Shown piece by piece: positions 24,301 through 36,779 of a stretch of 64,000 nt of DNA. Numbering within the stretch: the stretch's first letter is position 1; every line of letters starts with the position of its first letter. A program made the position numbers and the translations under genes. Source of the DNA: Hevea brasiliensis (Eukaryota; Streptophyta; Magnoliopsida; Malpighiales; Euphorbiaceae). Location: the NCBI RefSeq assembly GCF_030052815.1, contig NC_079496.1, positions 77,489,652-77,553,651 on the forward strand. The letters are read 5' to 3'. The notes below the pieces were generated by a model that was not told the DNA's origin, made no database searches, and was given only the letters and a program-made list of their open reading frames with translations.

Positions 24301-24445
24301 TTGCTAAATTTTTCTTATTAATATTTGAGTTAATTATGGTTCTTCACTTTAGTTTAAATATTTTTCCAGACGTTCTTGCTGTTTGGACCGTCACTGGTCA
24401 CTGGAACAGTAGACCGTATGGACTAGCTAAAGTGAGGATGTTACA
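21350..24445 (-). repeat. Chromovirus 5' LTR (right copy)
   Basis: It pairs with 13403-16494. Palindrome TTGGCATGCCAA is at 22356-22367; GCAGTACTGC has one change (22333-22342). The stem-loop is at 21928-21945 and a telobox near 23343. Compared with its partner it has a short insertion near 23512 and a short deletion near 23909. No gene. Confidence 0.94.
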
Positions 24446-26815
24446 ATGTGAATCAGAAAATCAATTCAAAACAATTTAATCAAATAATTTGTTAGAAATC
24501 TGATTAATTTCCAAAGTCATATTTGCGATCATAAAATGGCAACACAATACATAATTAATCACAGAAGTCAAATTTTCAAGGATAAAATATTTAAATAAGA
24601 ATTATTGTGCACAAACCTGACGTGAGTCGCCTCTAGGCCTTGACTCAGTCTCTCAGACATTCCAAGTCTTTTTCAGCTGAAACACACAGTTTCACAGTGT
24701 TTCAATACCATAACTTAGCATAAATCTAAAAATAAATTCAATTTCACTTTTATCTAGCTTATATCTGCTAAACTCGACGTTCTTTAAAATTTGTGTTTTG
24801 GGATTACTATTCACTATACTATTCAAGTCAATTTGTTGACTTTCTAAGGCTTAATAGGTATGGGAACTCCAACTTCACCCACATACAACATTTTGGTAAC
24901 CAAACTTGTTGGTTTTGGTCATATTCTCAAAACTTAAGTCCTTTAGGCAAAATTGCAAATTTTCAGTTTTGGTGCCTTAGGTTGTACTGTTCCATTGGTC
25001 ACTTTACTCTTAGAATTTGGCAAAACTTTCTCCATAGAAAATGTTCCTTAATGTCTTAAGTTTATTCTCATTTTTGAATCACTCCAATTGGAGTTTTGTA
25101 GCTCAATTTATAACCATTTGAACCATGGCTGCCGGATTGGACTCAACCCAGAATTCTGGGCAATTTTTGGTTTTGGCAGTTTTGGGTCACCAATTTGGGG
25201 TGGCCAAATGACTTGGTTAATGGCATAATTTGGGTTTGTGTTCTTCATGAAAGTTTTAGGTATATAACCACTGGTAAAATTTCAGGTCATTTAGACCTTC
25301 CTAGCTCAAGTTATGACTAAATAAATAAACACTGTTCATTTGATCAGTTTGTACATGGCAGACTGTGATTTTTCAAGTTTGGTCAATTTGTTCGCTAGGT
25401 TTTGGTCACTTTTTGGGCATGCTTCCTAAATGAAAATTGTGTCATTTAGTGTCTATTTTCATTTCCAATTGGTCTCATACCAATTGGACTTGTAAAATTT
25501 CATATTTGGTCCCTCAAAGATAACTTGGTCACGCTACTAGCAGCATGACCACATTCAATCCGAATTTGGCCTTAACTCCAACCATTCCAACACACTTCAT
25601 TTGGTCTCAAATGACCCTTTCTCACTTCACATTAGGTCAAAAACATCATTTGCCACTTCCTTACATTTTTTGTCTCTAAACCCTAAGTCCAAACCCTAAC
25701 CACACTAAATTGTTGCATTTAGCTAATTTCAAAGCTTTTAACTATAACCATTCAACTAATGGAGGTCCATAAACTCATTCAAATCCATCAAACCATACAA
25801 ATATACTCCCATACACCTGCTGGCCAAAATTCAGTTTGGTCCTCCACACATGTTTTTATTTCATTTCAAGTTTATTTCTAAGTAACTCAAGCTATAAATA
25901 CAACTACTAAATCTCAAACTTTCAAATTGGTGTGCTTACCTCACTTGAATTTGAATTCTCTAATTTCTCTCTTCTTTTCCTCTTTCTTTGATGATCAATC
26001 TCCTTTTCAAGTGACTAGAACAAGTTTTTATGAATCAATTACGGGAGAAGTTGAGGTTTAGTAAGGATTTCAAAGCTTGAGTGCAAGCTTTAATGGAGGA
26101 AAATTCATGGAGATGAGAGGGAAAGTGAGGGCGGCAAGGGAGAAAGGAAGAAGACTAATAATTTTTTTTTCTTTTCTTTTCTTTTTATGTATTTTGTCTT
26201 ATGGAAGATCAAAATATCTAAATAATTAAATATATTAATTATATTCTTTATGGCATCATGCATGATGTCATCTCCCTACACCTTTTTCATTTTCTCTTCT
26301 TTTTTTTATTAGTTCTTTAATTTAATTCTCGATCCCAAAATTTTCTTTTCTCTGATTTTATTTGACAGTTAGATCAGGAGTCAGCTCTCGGGGTCAATTG
26401 ACCAAATTGCCTCTCGTCGGTTCAACCCGGTTTGCAAATAATTTAATGTTTCTTCCGGCTCACTGACCTAATTATTTGACTGAGTTAACAATTCTTTTTC
26501 GTGATTTTCTCTTTTCCACTGTGTTCGTAATGGTCCTAAGGACCGCGGCGTCACATTTTACAGTTCGAAATTTGAGTTTAAATTGACTTCGCAGTCATTC
26601 CCGAGAAGGTCACCCATCATTGTGACTCTCGGCTCGTTTAACTTCTTATGTTCCGTTTTTCTTGTTTATACTTAACTAATTGGCAATTACTAATTATTTG
26701 TGTTTATAGCTTATGTAGTTGTCTTAAGTGTGGCTCTAATCCCTTTAATTGTCCGGTCCGACTTTGGTCACCAGAATAGTGAAATATACCAGGCTATACA
26801 AATGGGGGTGTTACA

Positions 26816-27896
26816 TGATGCTTTTAAGAACATAATTTCTATGTCTAGTTTGACTAGAAACGGCTATGAATTTTAGTTCACAGGTGATGTTTGTAATATT
26901 TATTTTGGAAATAAATATGTTGGTTCGGGTTATATGAATGATGGCCTTTATTATTTGGATAATAATGACAAACACAAAATGAATGCAAGTGATCTAAATG
27001 AATGCAATGCCATGGTGAAAACCAACTCAAGTTCAAAATATATTTGGCACTTAAGATTATGTCATGTTATAGAAGATAGGATTGCAAAACTGGAGAAAAT
27101 GGGGATTCTATCCTCATTGGGCTCTAAGCCTACTCCAACTTGTGAATCTTACCTTCAGGGCAAAATGACTATATCACCCTTTATTGGACAAGGGCTAAGG
27201 GCTGAAAATATTTTGGAACTAATACATAGTGATGTATGTGGTCCATTTAAGGAAATGGCTAGAGGCAGTTTTCATTACTTTATTACCTTTACTGATGATA
27301 AATCAAGGTTTGGGTATTTCTATTTGATGAAATACAAACATGAATCCTTTGAAAAGTTCAAAGAATTTAAATCTGAAGTAGAAAATCAAACAGGAAAGAG
27401 TATTAAAGCTCTTCGATCAGATCATGAAGGTGAATATTTGAATACTGAATTTGATGAATACTTGAGAGAGCATGGCATTGTTTCCCAATTAACTCCTTCA
27501 GGAACACCACAGCTGAATGGTGTATCTGAAAGGAGAAATCATACCCTATTGGATATGGTACGTAGTATGATAAGCTATACTGATATGTCAATCTCCTTTT
27601 GGGAATTTGCATTAAAATCAGCTTTGTATATTCTGAATAGGATTTCATCAAAATCAGTTTCTTCCACACCTTATGAGGTATGGCATGGAAGAAAACGAAG
27701 TCATAAGCATGTTAAGATTTGGGGTTGTCCAGCTTATATCAGAAAGATGAACATTGAAAAATTGGAAACCAAATCAGAAAAGGGTCGATTTGCTGGATAT
27801 CCAAAAGGTAGTTTTGGATATTATTTTTATTTGCCTACATCACAAAAGGTTGTGGTGAGTAGAGATGCTACATTTCTTGAACAACAGTTTGTTTAA
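26816..27896 (+). pseudogene. Copia integrase
   Basis: Reading resumes after the nested LTR in the same frame as protease. It has an HHCC finger (WHLRLCH, then CESYLQGKM: the fourth ligand Cys is Tyr) and a DD35E core: IHSDVCGPF, FTDDKSRFGY, LRSDHEGEYL and the Glu of GVSERRNHTL. The C-terminal part includes KIWGCPAYIR and GYPKGSFGYYFY, typical of copia integrase. Stops are TAG at 26874-26876 and TAA at 27894-27896, both in frame with no shift. Catalytic residues remain, but the finger is damaged. Confidence 0.92.
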
Positions 27897-29693
27897 GAAG
27901 GAGGCAAAGGAAGGCAAATAGAGTTGAAATTGGAGAATTCTGACCAACCAATAGATCAGATGGATATAGATCCATCTAGACAACCTACACCTATTGATGA
28001 AACATCTACAGCTGTTCCTTGTAGAAAAACTAGGGTATCTCACCGTCCAGTGAGATATGGTTTCCTTCATGAAGAAGAACAAGAGTTGTCTACTCATGAA
28101 GAAGTAGATCATAGAAATGATCCACTTACCTATAAAGAAGCTATATCAGATATAAACTCTTCAAAATGGATTGGTGCTATGAAATCTGAGATTGATTCCA
28201 TGTATAAGAATCAAGTTTGGGATCTTGTTGACCCACCTGAAGGTATTGTACCTATAGGGAACAAATGGGTTTTCAAGAAGAAAATTGGTTTTGATAGAAT
28301 AGTAGAGACCTATAAGGCAAGGGTAGTAGCGAAAGGGTTTCGTCAAAGGCAAGGAATCGACTTTGAGGAGACTTTCTTGCCTGTTGCCATGCTTAAATCA
28401 ATTAGGATTCTATTAGTAATAGCTGCATACTATGATTATGAGATTTGGCAGATGGATGTCAAAACAGCTTTTCTCAATGGATACATTAAAGAAAACATTT
28501 TCATGGAACAACCTAGGGGTTGTGAATCCCAAGATGGTTCCAAGGTATGCAAGCTAAAGCGATCCATTTATGAGTTGAAGCAAGCTTCGAGGAGTTGGAA
28601 CATCCGTTTTGATGAAGCCATTAAATCATTTGGTTTTATCAAAAATGAGGATGAGCCATGTGTATATAAGAAGGTTAGTGACAGTGTTATCACTTTCCTT
28701 GTTTTATATGTGGATGATATACTGTTGATGGGTAATGACACAGGTATGTTAACAACTGTAAAGGTATGGTTGTCAAATACATTCTCCATGAATGACTTAG
28801 GGGAGGCAACCTATATTCTTGGGATTCGTATCTATAGGGATAAAGCGAAAAGAATAATTCGTTTATTCCAAAGTCTATACTTGGAAAATGTGTTAAAGAG
28901 GTTTAACATGATTGATTCCAAGAGAGGATTGTTACCAGTGAGACATGGTATCCACCTTTTTAAAGAGATGTCTCCAAAGACACCTGAAGAAAGAGAAAAG
29001 ATGGCCAGGATTCCATATGATTCAGCTATTGGAAGTTTAATGTATGCAATATTGTGTACTAGGCTGGATATCGCATATGCTGTTAGTTTGACTAGCAGGT
29101 ATCAATCCAATCCAGGTTTGGAACACTGGATAGCTGTCAAGAATATCCTTAAGTACTTGAGAGGAGCTAAGGATTTATTCTTGATTTATGGCGGTGGAAA
29201 CTTGCAATTGGATGGTTATACTGATTCTGATTTCCAATCAGATATCGATGATAGAAAGTCTACCTCTAGGCATGTGTTCATTTATAATGGAGGTGCAGTC
29301 AGTTGGAAGAGTTCCAAACAGAGCACGACTGCAGATTTCACTACTGAGGCTAAGTATATTGCTGCATCAGATGCTCCAAAGGAAGCTATTTAGATAAAGA
29401 AGTTCATGACAGAACTTGCAGTAGTTCCTTCCATTGAGTCAGTAGTTCCACTACACTGTGACAACAATGGAGCAGTCATACAGGCTAAGGAACCAAGGTC
29501 TTACCAGAAATCCAAACACATAGAAAGGCGCTACCACATTATCAGAGAAATAGTTGGACGAGGCGATGTAGCCATGCAGAAAATAGCATCAGCTGAAAAT
29601 CCAGCTGATCCATTCACTAAGCCTATGTCACAGACTCAGTGAGAGCAACATCTTAAGAAGATGGGTCTAAGATATTGTAATGAATGGCTCTAG
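27897..29693 (+). pseudogene. pol: Copia reverse transcriptase and RNase H
   Basis: RT begins with MKSEIDSMYKNQVWDLVDPP and holds GNKWVFKKK, MDVKTAFLNG, LKQASRSWN and the catalytic LYVDDILLMGND. RNase H has DGYTDSDF, the WKSSKQ segment and the Glu of TEAKYIAASD. The end is KHIERRYH and ADPFTKPM. In-frame stops are TAG at 29391-29393, a Trp position in relatives, and TGA at 29640-29642. The natural end is probably TAG at 29691-29693, just before the purine tract. From gag to here, minus the insert, the frame is 1330 codons without a frameshift. Confidence 0.94.
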
Positions 29694-29697
29694 TGCT

Positions 29698-29706
29698 AGT
29701 GGGAGA
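29698..29706 (+). other. Copia polypurine tract
   Basis: AGTGGGAGA ends just before the 3' LTR TGTTAG. It is the standard plant copia purine tract for plus-strand priming. Confidence 0.88.
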
Positions 29707-29707
29707 T

Positions 29708-31812
29708 TGTTAGTAGTATGCCCTAGAGTATATCATTTAGTATGTATCTTGTACATGTGTTTATTAATAAAAGGCATTTCCACTTTTCCATTTACATAAT
29801 ATATTTATGTGTAATAGAAAAGATCCAATGATATTTTGTTAGAAATTTTTTTCTTAAGTTGTTAAGAATATGAGTGACAGTATTTGTAGTACAAAGTATC
29901 ATAAATAGGTTCACAATCAAGGATACTTCATAATAAGGACATGACTTATCCATAAAGATTGTATTCATGTTTGTTCCCAAGTTATTTATATGAGATATAA
30001 ATAAGATGGAATGGTGAGTCTCATGCCATATAACAAATATGATAGGCACTTATACATGATAAGTAGGCCGAACCAGTGACGCTTATGACAAGCACATGAA
30101 GTTTACTCTTGTCAATGTATTGTCATAAATCATATCAGTGCATATAATTTTTAGATCTGAAATAGCACAGTTATCTTATATATAGGTGGTTTGAGTTTGA
30201 TACTGCTTTCATACTTGTACTGTGTATAGGTATATGAGCATGTGTTGGCTCCTACTAGTTATATATGGAGGTAGGTGTTGATCTAGATGGAATATGTTCC
30301 TCTATGTAAATAGAGATAAAATCCTATGTTCATTTAATTGTTCTTGATGTTTCAAGTTCCTGGCTAGGACAGATAGATTTATTAAAAAAGAGTTTCTGAT
30401 GAGAAAATCTTTTTAATCAAGAACTGAAATTAAAAGAGAACATAATATTCATAGCAAATGGGGTTTGACATTAACCATGACTCTAGCTTGAGTTGGGATT
30501 TTGTAACAGAGAGATTCTAGTGCATGGTAACATATGACTATAGGTTCATTTAAGGTAAGCCTTATTACTAATTGGGTGGCCATGGCATGCTATGCTAGGT
30601 GTTAACCATGGTCTATGAAGTGCGTAAAATGATTTAGAGAAATCATTTATGGTAAGAAAGAGTTTTAATGATATTAAAAGTTGATATCATGTCTCCTTGT
30701 CAATTAGTGATGAGCCTAGTAAGTCACACACATACACAAGTTATCACCTAATTAAATGTGATTTAATTAATTAATTAAAGAGTTTAATTGATTAATTAAA
30801 TAGATTTGGTTTGCAATTAGATTGCAAAGTCCCTAGCATGACTTGAAACCAAATTTAGGTTATTGGATGTACAGTATAAGTTAAATTTATATTTAAAGTG
30901 TTTAAATATGAATTTAATTAATGAGAAATTAATTAATAAAGATTAATTAATTAATTAATATTTGATATAAATTGATTATAAGAGATAAATAATTATTTTG
31001 GGTTGAGAACTCAAAATTAAGACACAGGGGCATTTTGGTCATTTCACAGGGTAACATGTGGCACCGTGAGATGGTGACACATGTGTTACACATAAGCTTG
31101 CCAAATGTTTTTAATCATGTAAGATGATTAAAATTAAGATTAAATATAGGTTTGACACTTGGCACAATGTGATTGGGTCAATTAAACCTTGAACCAATAA
31201 GAGGGTGACATGTGGCAAGGGTTTAATGTGTTAATCTAGCTATATAAGTGTTGTTATGAAAAGAAAAAAACACAACCAGCAGCTGATACCCTTGGTGCCT
31301 CCACCCAAGAGACTCTCCCTTCTCTTTATCTTCTTCTCTCATATATTCCAAGAGATTAGCAAACAATCTCTTGAATTGAAAATACTAGAAATTATTTCTA
31401 GTGTCCTGTTTACATTTTTAATCTCTTAGAAGGAAAAACTTGATTTGCTAATTAATAAAAAAATCTTTAGAAGTTGCTCAAGGGCTGCCATAGGTGAACT
31501 TGGTGTGGACAAGCTAGAGGGACAACATCTGGTGTCCTCAAGACGCATCCCAAAGGCACAAATACGCTGCAGTGCATCAAGAGGTTAGTGCATTTGTTCT
31601 TGATCTAATCTAGGGTTCTAAAATTAATCTGATTAATTTTAAAATCTTAAATGGCAAATACATATCCAAAAACATATTAAAAGTGTTTTAATAAATTGTT
31701 TATCATTGAAATCAAATAGATAAAAATAAATCTTGCCTGATGCATGTGACCCTAGGTGAAATTTTTGAATTCAATGGTATAAACTTGTGTTTTTCATGCT
31801 TCCGCTTCTTCA
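29708..31812 (+). repeat. Copia 3' LTR
   Basis: It is 2105 bp, begins TGTTAGTAGTATGCCC and ends CTTCTTCA, followed by CCATC. It has the same TATA box (31241-31247) and AT tracts as the 5' LTR. Small open frames on its minus strand recur in the 5' LTR and are not genes. Confidence 0.95.
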
Positions 31813-31817
31813 CCATC

Positions 31818-32390
31818 ATGATAAGGGCACCCTGAGCATGACAAATCATTTCTAGAGTTAGGCTCATATGGATGTATATACCCTTCCAGCACTGCCATTA
31901 TGAGAATCTCATTTAAAAAATTGGGTTAACTGATGCACTTCCATAATCAAGTTTTCATCCAGGTATTCTGTCACACTTACACCATTCCCTTTGATGGTAT
32001 CATGATAGGGTAATGGGTTAGAAGTGACATTAGGAGCGGAGCCATTCCCTTCAATCTTCAACCACCCATTCCTAATTAGGGATTGTACCCTTCCGCAAAG
32101 GGCTCCACAGTTATCCATTGAATGTCCCACAGCCTCGCTATGATAATCACATATGGTGCTAGGATCATACCACCTAGGATATGGTGGCTAGACAGGGTCT
32201 AGTGGGATGGGCACTATCTGATTGATACGCAACAGGTAATAGTAAATTTCACTGAGTGGGAGTGGTAACGGTGGATCAAAATTCCTTGGTGGCCTTGGAC
32301 CAGGTTGAGGAGTAGGTGGTCTGAAATGAGCATTTTGGTCAGATGATCTGGGATTGTAGGCAGTTAGGGGAGGATATTATGGGCAAGGAT
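31818..32390 (-). pseudogene. Tat/Ogre-like Ty3-gypsy: gag C-terminal region
   Basis: On the minus strand it reads PPYPRWYDPSTICDYHSEAVGHSMDNC, here quoted in parts: WYDP, CDYH, GHSMDNC. ALCGRVQSLIRNGWL follows. This CX2-3H...GHxxxxC block with KVQxLI is the hallmark of plant Tat-type gag tails. A TAG interrupts the proline-rich part (Gln in relatives). It continues across the copia insertion at 7347. The right side is cut by a gypsy LTR at 32391, so the capsid part lies outside the window. Confidence 0.75.
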
Positions 32391-33964
32391 TGTCACACCT
32401 TACCCCTCCGTAAGGCAAAACATGATCCCGTAGTACACCTAATGAATTATCGTACTTCGTCTACCAGTAACCCATTAGATATACTACAAGGGATTTTAAA
32501 ACTATTTCTATTCATTTTGAAAGTGGTGGGTAAGTTTTTCACAAATATTAAAAACCTTTAATTGACACTAAATTACAAATCAAATTTTTAGATATTTAAA
32601 ATTTTCACAACTTTTACAAAAATTTCTGGTAGAGTGCTGGTTGTATTTTGAGGAAATAAATCTTTAAAACCTGCAAGGAAACACACTCCAAATGTTTTCT
32701 CAATCACAACTCTAATACAAATCAATTTCATCTCAATCCCATACAAAATGCTCAATACAAAATCAACCGCAATTGAAACATCTCATTTCCGAAAAGGAAA
32801 TAACTTATCATTCACAAAATATAAAAAGAATTATTTACATTAATTACAAAACTTAGAAATAAATTTAAATATTACAATAATTTGCATTTTAATTACATAC
32901 TCAAAATAATATTATAAAAGTTCTTATACAATTGCTCAAATAAATTACATACATATAATTACATGCATACATCAAAATCAAACATACAAGGGTATACCTA
33001 TACTATACTCAAAGCTAATCTCAATGAATCTTCAAGGTACAGCTACAGGAAATCTCATTCAGCTGCTCTGTCTTTACTTTCACCTGCGACAGCATACAAA
33101 GCTATCGCTGAGTGGTGAACTCAATGGTGCACAACTATAATTTAAAACATAGTATAATATGCTTTAACAAAATCACAGCAAAGAATTTGGAAATCTGAAT
33201 ATTCATCAAATTCCAAAAATCATAATATTTGTGGCCAATAATGTAAATCATTTTTTAAAATGACCTTGGTCAAGAAATTTAATTTATCAAATCACAACTG
33301 AACATTTAAAGTAATTTCAACAATTTATGGAACTAAATATTAATTTCAGTAAAATCACTTATGCACAAATCTCATTTAAAATCATAATTCCTTACTATTC
33401 AAAATCCATTCTTTATCTCACTAACTATGCAAGACTAATCCATAAAGGCCATCTTCAGGGCGATTCTAACTCCCTATGGTCAGGGAGATCGAATCAGGAT
33501 TCTAACTCCCTATGGTTGGGGAGGTCGAATCATCGTGCACAGTACACACCATAATAATGCAACTTCCAAAAGGGCCAATAAAAAACTTAGATCTAACCTC
33601 TAATAACCGGAGAATCTAAGCCTGTGCATGTACCATGGTAATTAAAATAAAGCTAACTCCATTGTCTCCTCAACAAATGAGAGAGACGGGTAATAACCTA
33701 GTCAGGCATCTAAAGTGAGATATAAAACAATATCATGCATCTCTTTATCTTTTATTGTGAGCATGAATCACAATACAATTCAATTCAATATCAATTCCAA
33801 TATTCAATAATTTTTATGCTCATTATAATTGAAAACATATTTTATCACAATTTTTCCAAAACTAATTTATTCAATCCATAACAATGCTTAATAATTGTTG
33901 AAATATCATTTCACAAAACTAAACTCATGCATGATAAACTCATTTTATAAAAGTATTTTAGGGT
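32391..33964 (-). mobile_element. Partial gypsy LTR, cut by the Athila-like element
   Basis: It starts TGTCACACCTTACCCC, matching the LTR that begins at 12343 in order and content (AAGGCAAAACATGATCCCGTAG; then CTGCGACAGC...GCTATCGCT near 33080). It is inserted in the Tat gag. It stops where the Athila-like LTR starts at 33965; the remainder should lie to the right of the window. Orientation is inferred from the match. A pair of GATTCTAACTCCCTATGG repeats lies near 33462-33515. No gene. Confidence 0.8.
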
Positions 33965-35552
33965 TGTTTTGCATCCATTTTGCCTTGTTAGTTTAGTAAT
34001 TTTATGCTTTTAATGATTATTTTAGTTAATTTGTTAATTTTAGTTTCATTATATTTGATTTTCGAAATTTTAATGTTTTTAATAGGTTTTAATAAGGTTT
34101 AAAGGCAAAAAGGTCCATATAGAAGAAATTCAAAGTGATTTGGAAGCCTAAAGTTTCAAGGGCCTCAACATGCCCCGTGTTGAAGGTCGTGTGAAGATAA
34201 AAGTTAGCCAGCAGGAATCCACATGAAGCATGTAAGTTCACACTGAGTCGTGTAATCAAAGACTTCGAAACAAAACACGCCAAAAGTTTCATGGGCTTTA
34301 ACATGTTCCGTGTGGCGGGTCGTGTAAACTGAGATTTTGGAGCAAAACACGCCGAAAGTTTCAGGGGCTCCCACATGCCCCGTGTAGTTGGTCATGCAGA
34401 ATCTAAAGGCTCCTCCTCCGAATCATCATGAGGCAAATGGAAAACAACTTAAATCAACATGAGGCATGTGGGATGGTGCTGGCAGATTTGCCAACATGGA
34501 AAAATGTTCTCTTTTCACACCTTTTATCCTTATCCCTTTATAGACTATTTTTAGGGCAAACCTTAAGGGAATATATAAGCATCATATTCTCATTTTTACC
34601 ATAAGGAGAAAGAGAGATAAAAATCAAAAGAGGAAGGAAAGAGGGAATCACGCCATTTTTGGAGGAAGAATACCTGCAGAGTGACATTTTCCATCTTCCA
34701 TTTTCAGAGATTTAGATTCTCTTCTTCTAGGTTCTTTTATTTTTAGTTTTATTTTCATGTTTTCTTGCTCTATTTCATATTTTTTACTTGTAAATACAAG
34801 CACGAGTGAGTAGATACTTAAGATTTCAGAGTTGGGTGTAATGATTTAAGTTTTATTTATGGATTTGGACTGGTTTTAACCAGATTTTAGTATATATAAG
34901 CTTTGATTCTTATCTTGTGTGCTTATTTACATACCTATTGTTGGTACCTTTTGGGTTTTGTTCTTAATCTTAGATTGAAGGACCGAGAGGTGAAAATCTA
35001 TGATAGATAATCAAGATAATGAACTTAATCACCTAGTGTTAAAAATAAACTAGTGGGTTAAGAGGAATTTCAAGTTGATTAAAATGCTTAAAGGGTTTTG
35101 GGTAATTAAACATCGCATGAGAATGGGGTTTAGTTTCCTTTAAAACACTCTTTAGTTTGCTTGAAAGAGAGATTAAAGGAAATTAGAATTAACTTCCTTT
35201 AAACTTGTATTTCCCTTAATCTTGGCTTTGCCTATCCAAATCCCAATAAAATTTACTTCATGAACCTCAACTCTGAAATCAATTTTTACCATTAATTAAT
35301 TAAACCTTTTGTTACTTGTTAAAATTTTAGTAAATTAGTATAGTGCTTAGAATTTTAATTACTTCATTCATCATAATTTCTTTATTTTTCCAATTTAATT
35401 TGTTGCATCTCTTACTCTATTTTTGGCACAAATTATCGATAGCCCAAATAATCGTGACTTTTATAGTTTGATACTCAAACAATAAATCTCTGTGGGACGA
35501 TATCTTTTCTTTACTACTTGAACGACCCGTATACTTGCGGAGTTCGCAATCA
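33965..35552 (+). repeat. Athila-like Ty3-gypsy 5' LTR, about 1.6 kb
   Basis: The right end is firm: CA at 35552, followed by a primer site. The left end is placed at TGTTTTGCATCC (33965), where similarity to the flanking gypsy LTR appears to stop. It includes three direct repeats around AAAGTTTCAxGGGCTxxxxC (34147, 34279, 34351). A TATA-like TATATAAGC is near 34572. The matching 3' LTR is outside the window, so the left border is not confirmed. Confidence 0.72.
34147..34400 (+). repeat. Three direct repeats in the Athila-like LTR
   Basis: Each unit has the form AAAGTTTCANGGGCT, then CATGCCCCGTGT and GGTCGTG. Copies start near 34147, 34279 and 34351, spaced 132 and 72 bases. Open frames on the minus strand here encode the repeats and are not taken as genes. 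Confidence 0.75.
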
Positions 35553-35558
35553 AGTTTT

Positions 35559-35575
35559 TGGCGCCGTTGCCGGGG
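35559..35575 (+). other. Primer-binding site of Athila/Tat type
   Basis: TGGCGCCGTTGCCGGGG follows the LTR after six bases. This is the standard primer site of plant Athila and Tat gypsy elements. It sets plus orientation for the element. Confidence 0.93.
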
Positions 35576-35708
35576 ATTTGTTTGGTTTGATATTAGATGA
35601 TTGATTGTTTGGTTAATTTGGGCATTTTATTTTTTATTTTAATTTCTTTTCTTTATCATTATACTTTGAGATTTTCTTATTTTAGTTTTTTAGGTACATA
35701 TTTTTTAT

Positions 35709-36779
35709 ATGAGAAGAACAAAGAGTGTAGAAATTGATTTAATTTTTGATTCTGAGATTGAAAATACAGCTAAAGCTTTAAGAACAGAGTCTAAAAGAAG
35801 AAAAGCTGAACTCATAATTCAAAGACAACAAGAGCAAAATCAAGAGAAATAAGTGACAGAAGCTATGACAAACAACAACTGATCAATTAAGGATCATGCT
35901 TTTCCTAATTTTAGAGATTTTAGACTGAGTATTACGAGGCCTAGAGTGGAAGCAAACAACTTTGAGTTGAAGCCCTCACTTTGTCAAATGGTTCAACAAT
36001 CACAGTTTGGGGGAGGTCCTACTGAGAGTCCACATGTGCTCCTTGCACATTTTCTTGAGATTAGTGACATGCTGAAGATAAATGGAGTGTCAGATGATGC
36101 CATCTGATTGAGATTATTTCCTTTTTCTTTGAAGGATAGTGCTAGGGAGTGGTTGCATTCATTACCTCTGGGTTCAATAACTACTTGAGATGAGTTGTCA
36201 CAAGCTTTCTTGGCTCAATACTTTCCTCCTAGCAAAACTGCAAAATTGAGAAATGAATTAACTTCTTTCAAACCAAGGGATGATGAGAGTCTCTATGAAG
36301 CTTGGGAGAGATACAAGGATCTTCAAAGGAGATGTCCACATCATGGAATCCCTAGATGGATGCTTGTTCAACATTTCTACAATGGTGTTTCTCCAGCAAT
36401 TAGAAGTATAATTGATGCATCTTTAGGAGGTGATCTTATGGAAAAGTTAAAAGATGAAGCTTATTCAGCATTGGATAAAATTGCTTACAACAATTATCAA
36501 TGGACCGGTGAAAGAAAAGAAATGAAGAAACCACCAGCTAGCGTATATGAATTAGATGCCATGAGTATGTTCAATGCCAAATTTGATGCTTTGACGAGAA
36601 AAATGGATAAGTTAAGCATGAAGGTTGACTCATCAATTGGAGGATCTAGTCATACAGAAGATGTTGGTGTGGGAAATATGCATTGTATCAATGATTTTCC
36701 TTCCTATGGGTAAGAGTTTGGAAATGAGCAAGTTGATTTTGTTGGGTATTATAATCAGAAACCAGTTGGTAATCCTTTT
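35709..36779 (+). pseudogene. gag: Athila-like gag, N-terminal part
   Basis: ATG at 35709 starts a short frame (MRRTKSVEIDLIFD) that ends at TAA 35850-35852. The gag then continues through more stops into 36195-36713. Capsid signatures are ISDMLKINGVSDDAI, LFPFSLKDSAREWL, FLAQYFPPSKTAKLRNEL and HHGIPRWMLVQHFYNG. These are typical of Athila-type gag. Stops include several CAG/TGG-type positions. The reading is cut at 36779 by a solo LTR and resumes at 39912. Confidence 0.88.

Larger units (their letters stand above)
13403..24445 (-). mobile_element. Complete Tekay/Del-like chromovirus (Ty3-gypsy), degenerate
   Basis: LTRs 13403-16494 (3092 bp) and 21350-24445 (3096 bp) flank a 4855-bp internal region on the minus strand. 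That region carries gag, protease, RT, RNase H, integrase and a C-terminal chromodomain-like segment. The primer site (21334-21344) and purine tract (16496-16507) are in the right places. Flanks are GTGTG (13398-13402) and ATGTG (24446-24450), a TSD with one change. The first 205 LTR bases differ at about 10 sites, so it is younger than the surrounding copia. Several stops and a 74-bp insertion disable pol. Very long LTRs plus a chromodomain fit the Tekay/Del lineage. Confidence 0.93.
12343..26815 (-). mobile_element. Gypsy solo LTR, about 3.4 kb, split by a chromovirus
   Basis: The outer ends read TGTCACACCTTATCCC (12343) and GGGGGTGTTACA (26815). They are flanked by the TSD TGATG (12338-12342 and 26816-26820), which is inside the copia coding sequence. 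The LTR pieces are 12343-13402 and 24451-26815, together about 3425 bp. The chromovirus at 13403-24445 fills the gap. No internal gag or pol of this element is present, so it is a solo LTR. The left end matches the LTR that starts at 32391. It belongs to the same wide family as the other TGTRACACC LTRs, with AAACCCTAA teloboxes near 25678-25700. No genes seen in either piece. Confidence 0.92.
7348..31812 (+). mobile_element. Full-length Ty1-copia retrotransposon with nested insertions
   Basis: Two LTRs of 2111 and 2105 bp begin TGTTAGTAG and end in CA. They are flanked by the TSD CCATC (7343-7347 and 31813-31817). After the 5' LTR comes an initiator-Met primer site, and before the 3' LTR the purine tract AGTGGGAGA. 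Gene order gag, protease, integrase, RT, RNase H is the copia order. The element landed in the gag end of a Tat-like gypsy. It was later split at 12342 by a gypsy LTR that holds a chromovirus. Without those inserts it would be about 10 kb. The first 225 bases of the LTRs differ at roughly 19 sites, so it is older than the inner chromovirus. Confidence 0.96.

Noticed and set aside
13403..24445. Endogenous pararetrovirus
   Set aside because: It has paired LTRs, purine tract, near-perfect TSD and an integrase, and no movement protein; this is Ty3-gypsy.
24793..25059. 88-codon frame in the right part of the split solo LTR
   Set aside because: No known motif, no similarity to the polyproteins, and it lies in LTR sequence shared with noncoding copies.
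34089..34395. Overlapping minus-strand frames rich in HVEALETLG
   Set aside because: They translate the three direct repeats of the Athila-like LTR and have no support as protein.
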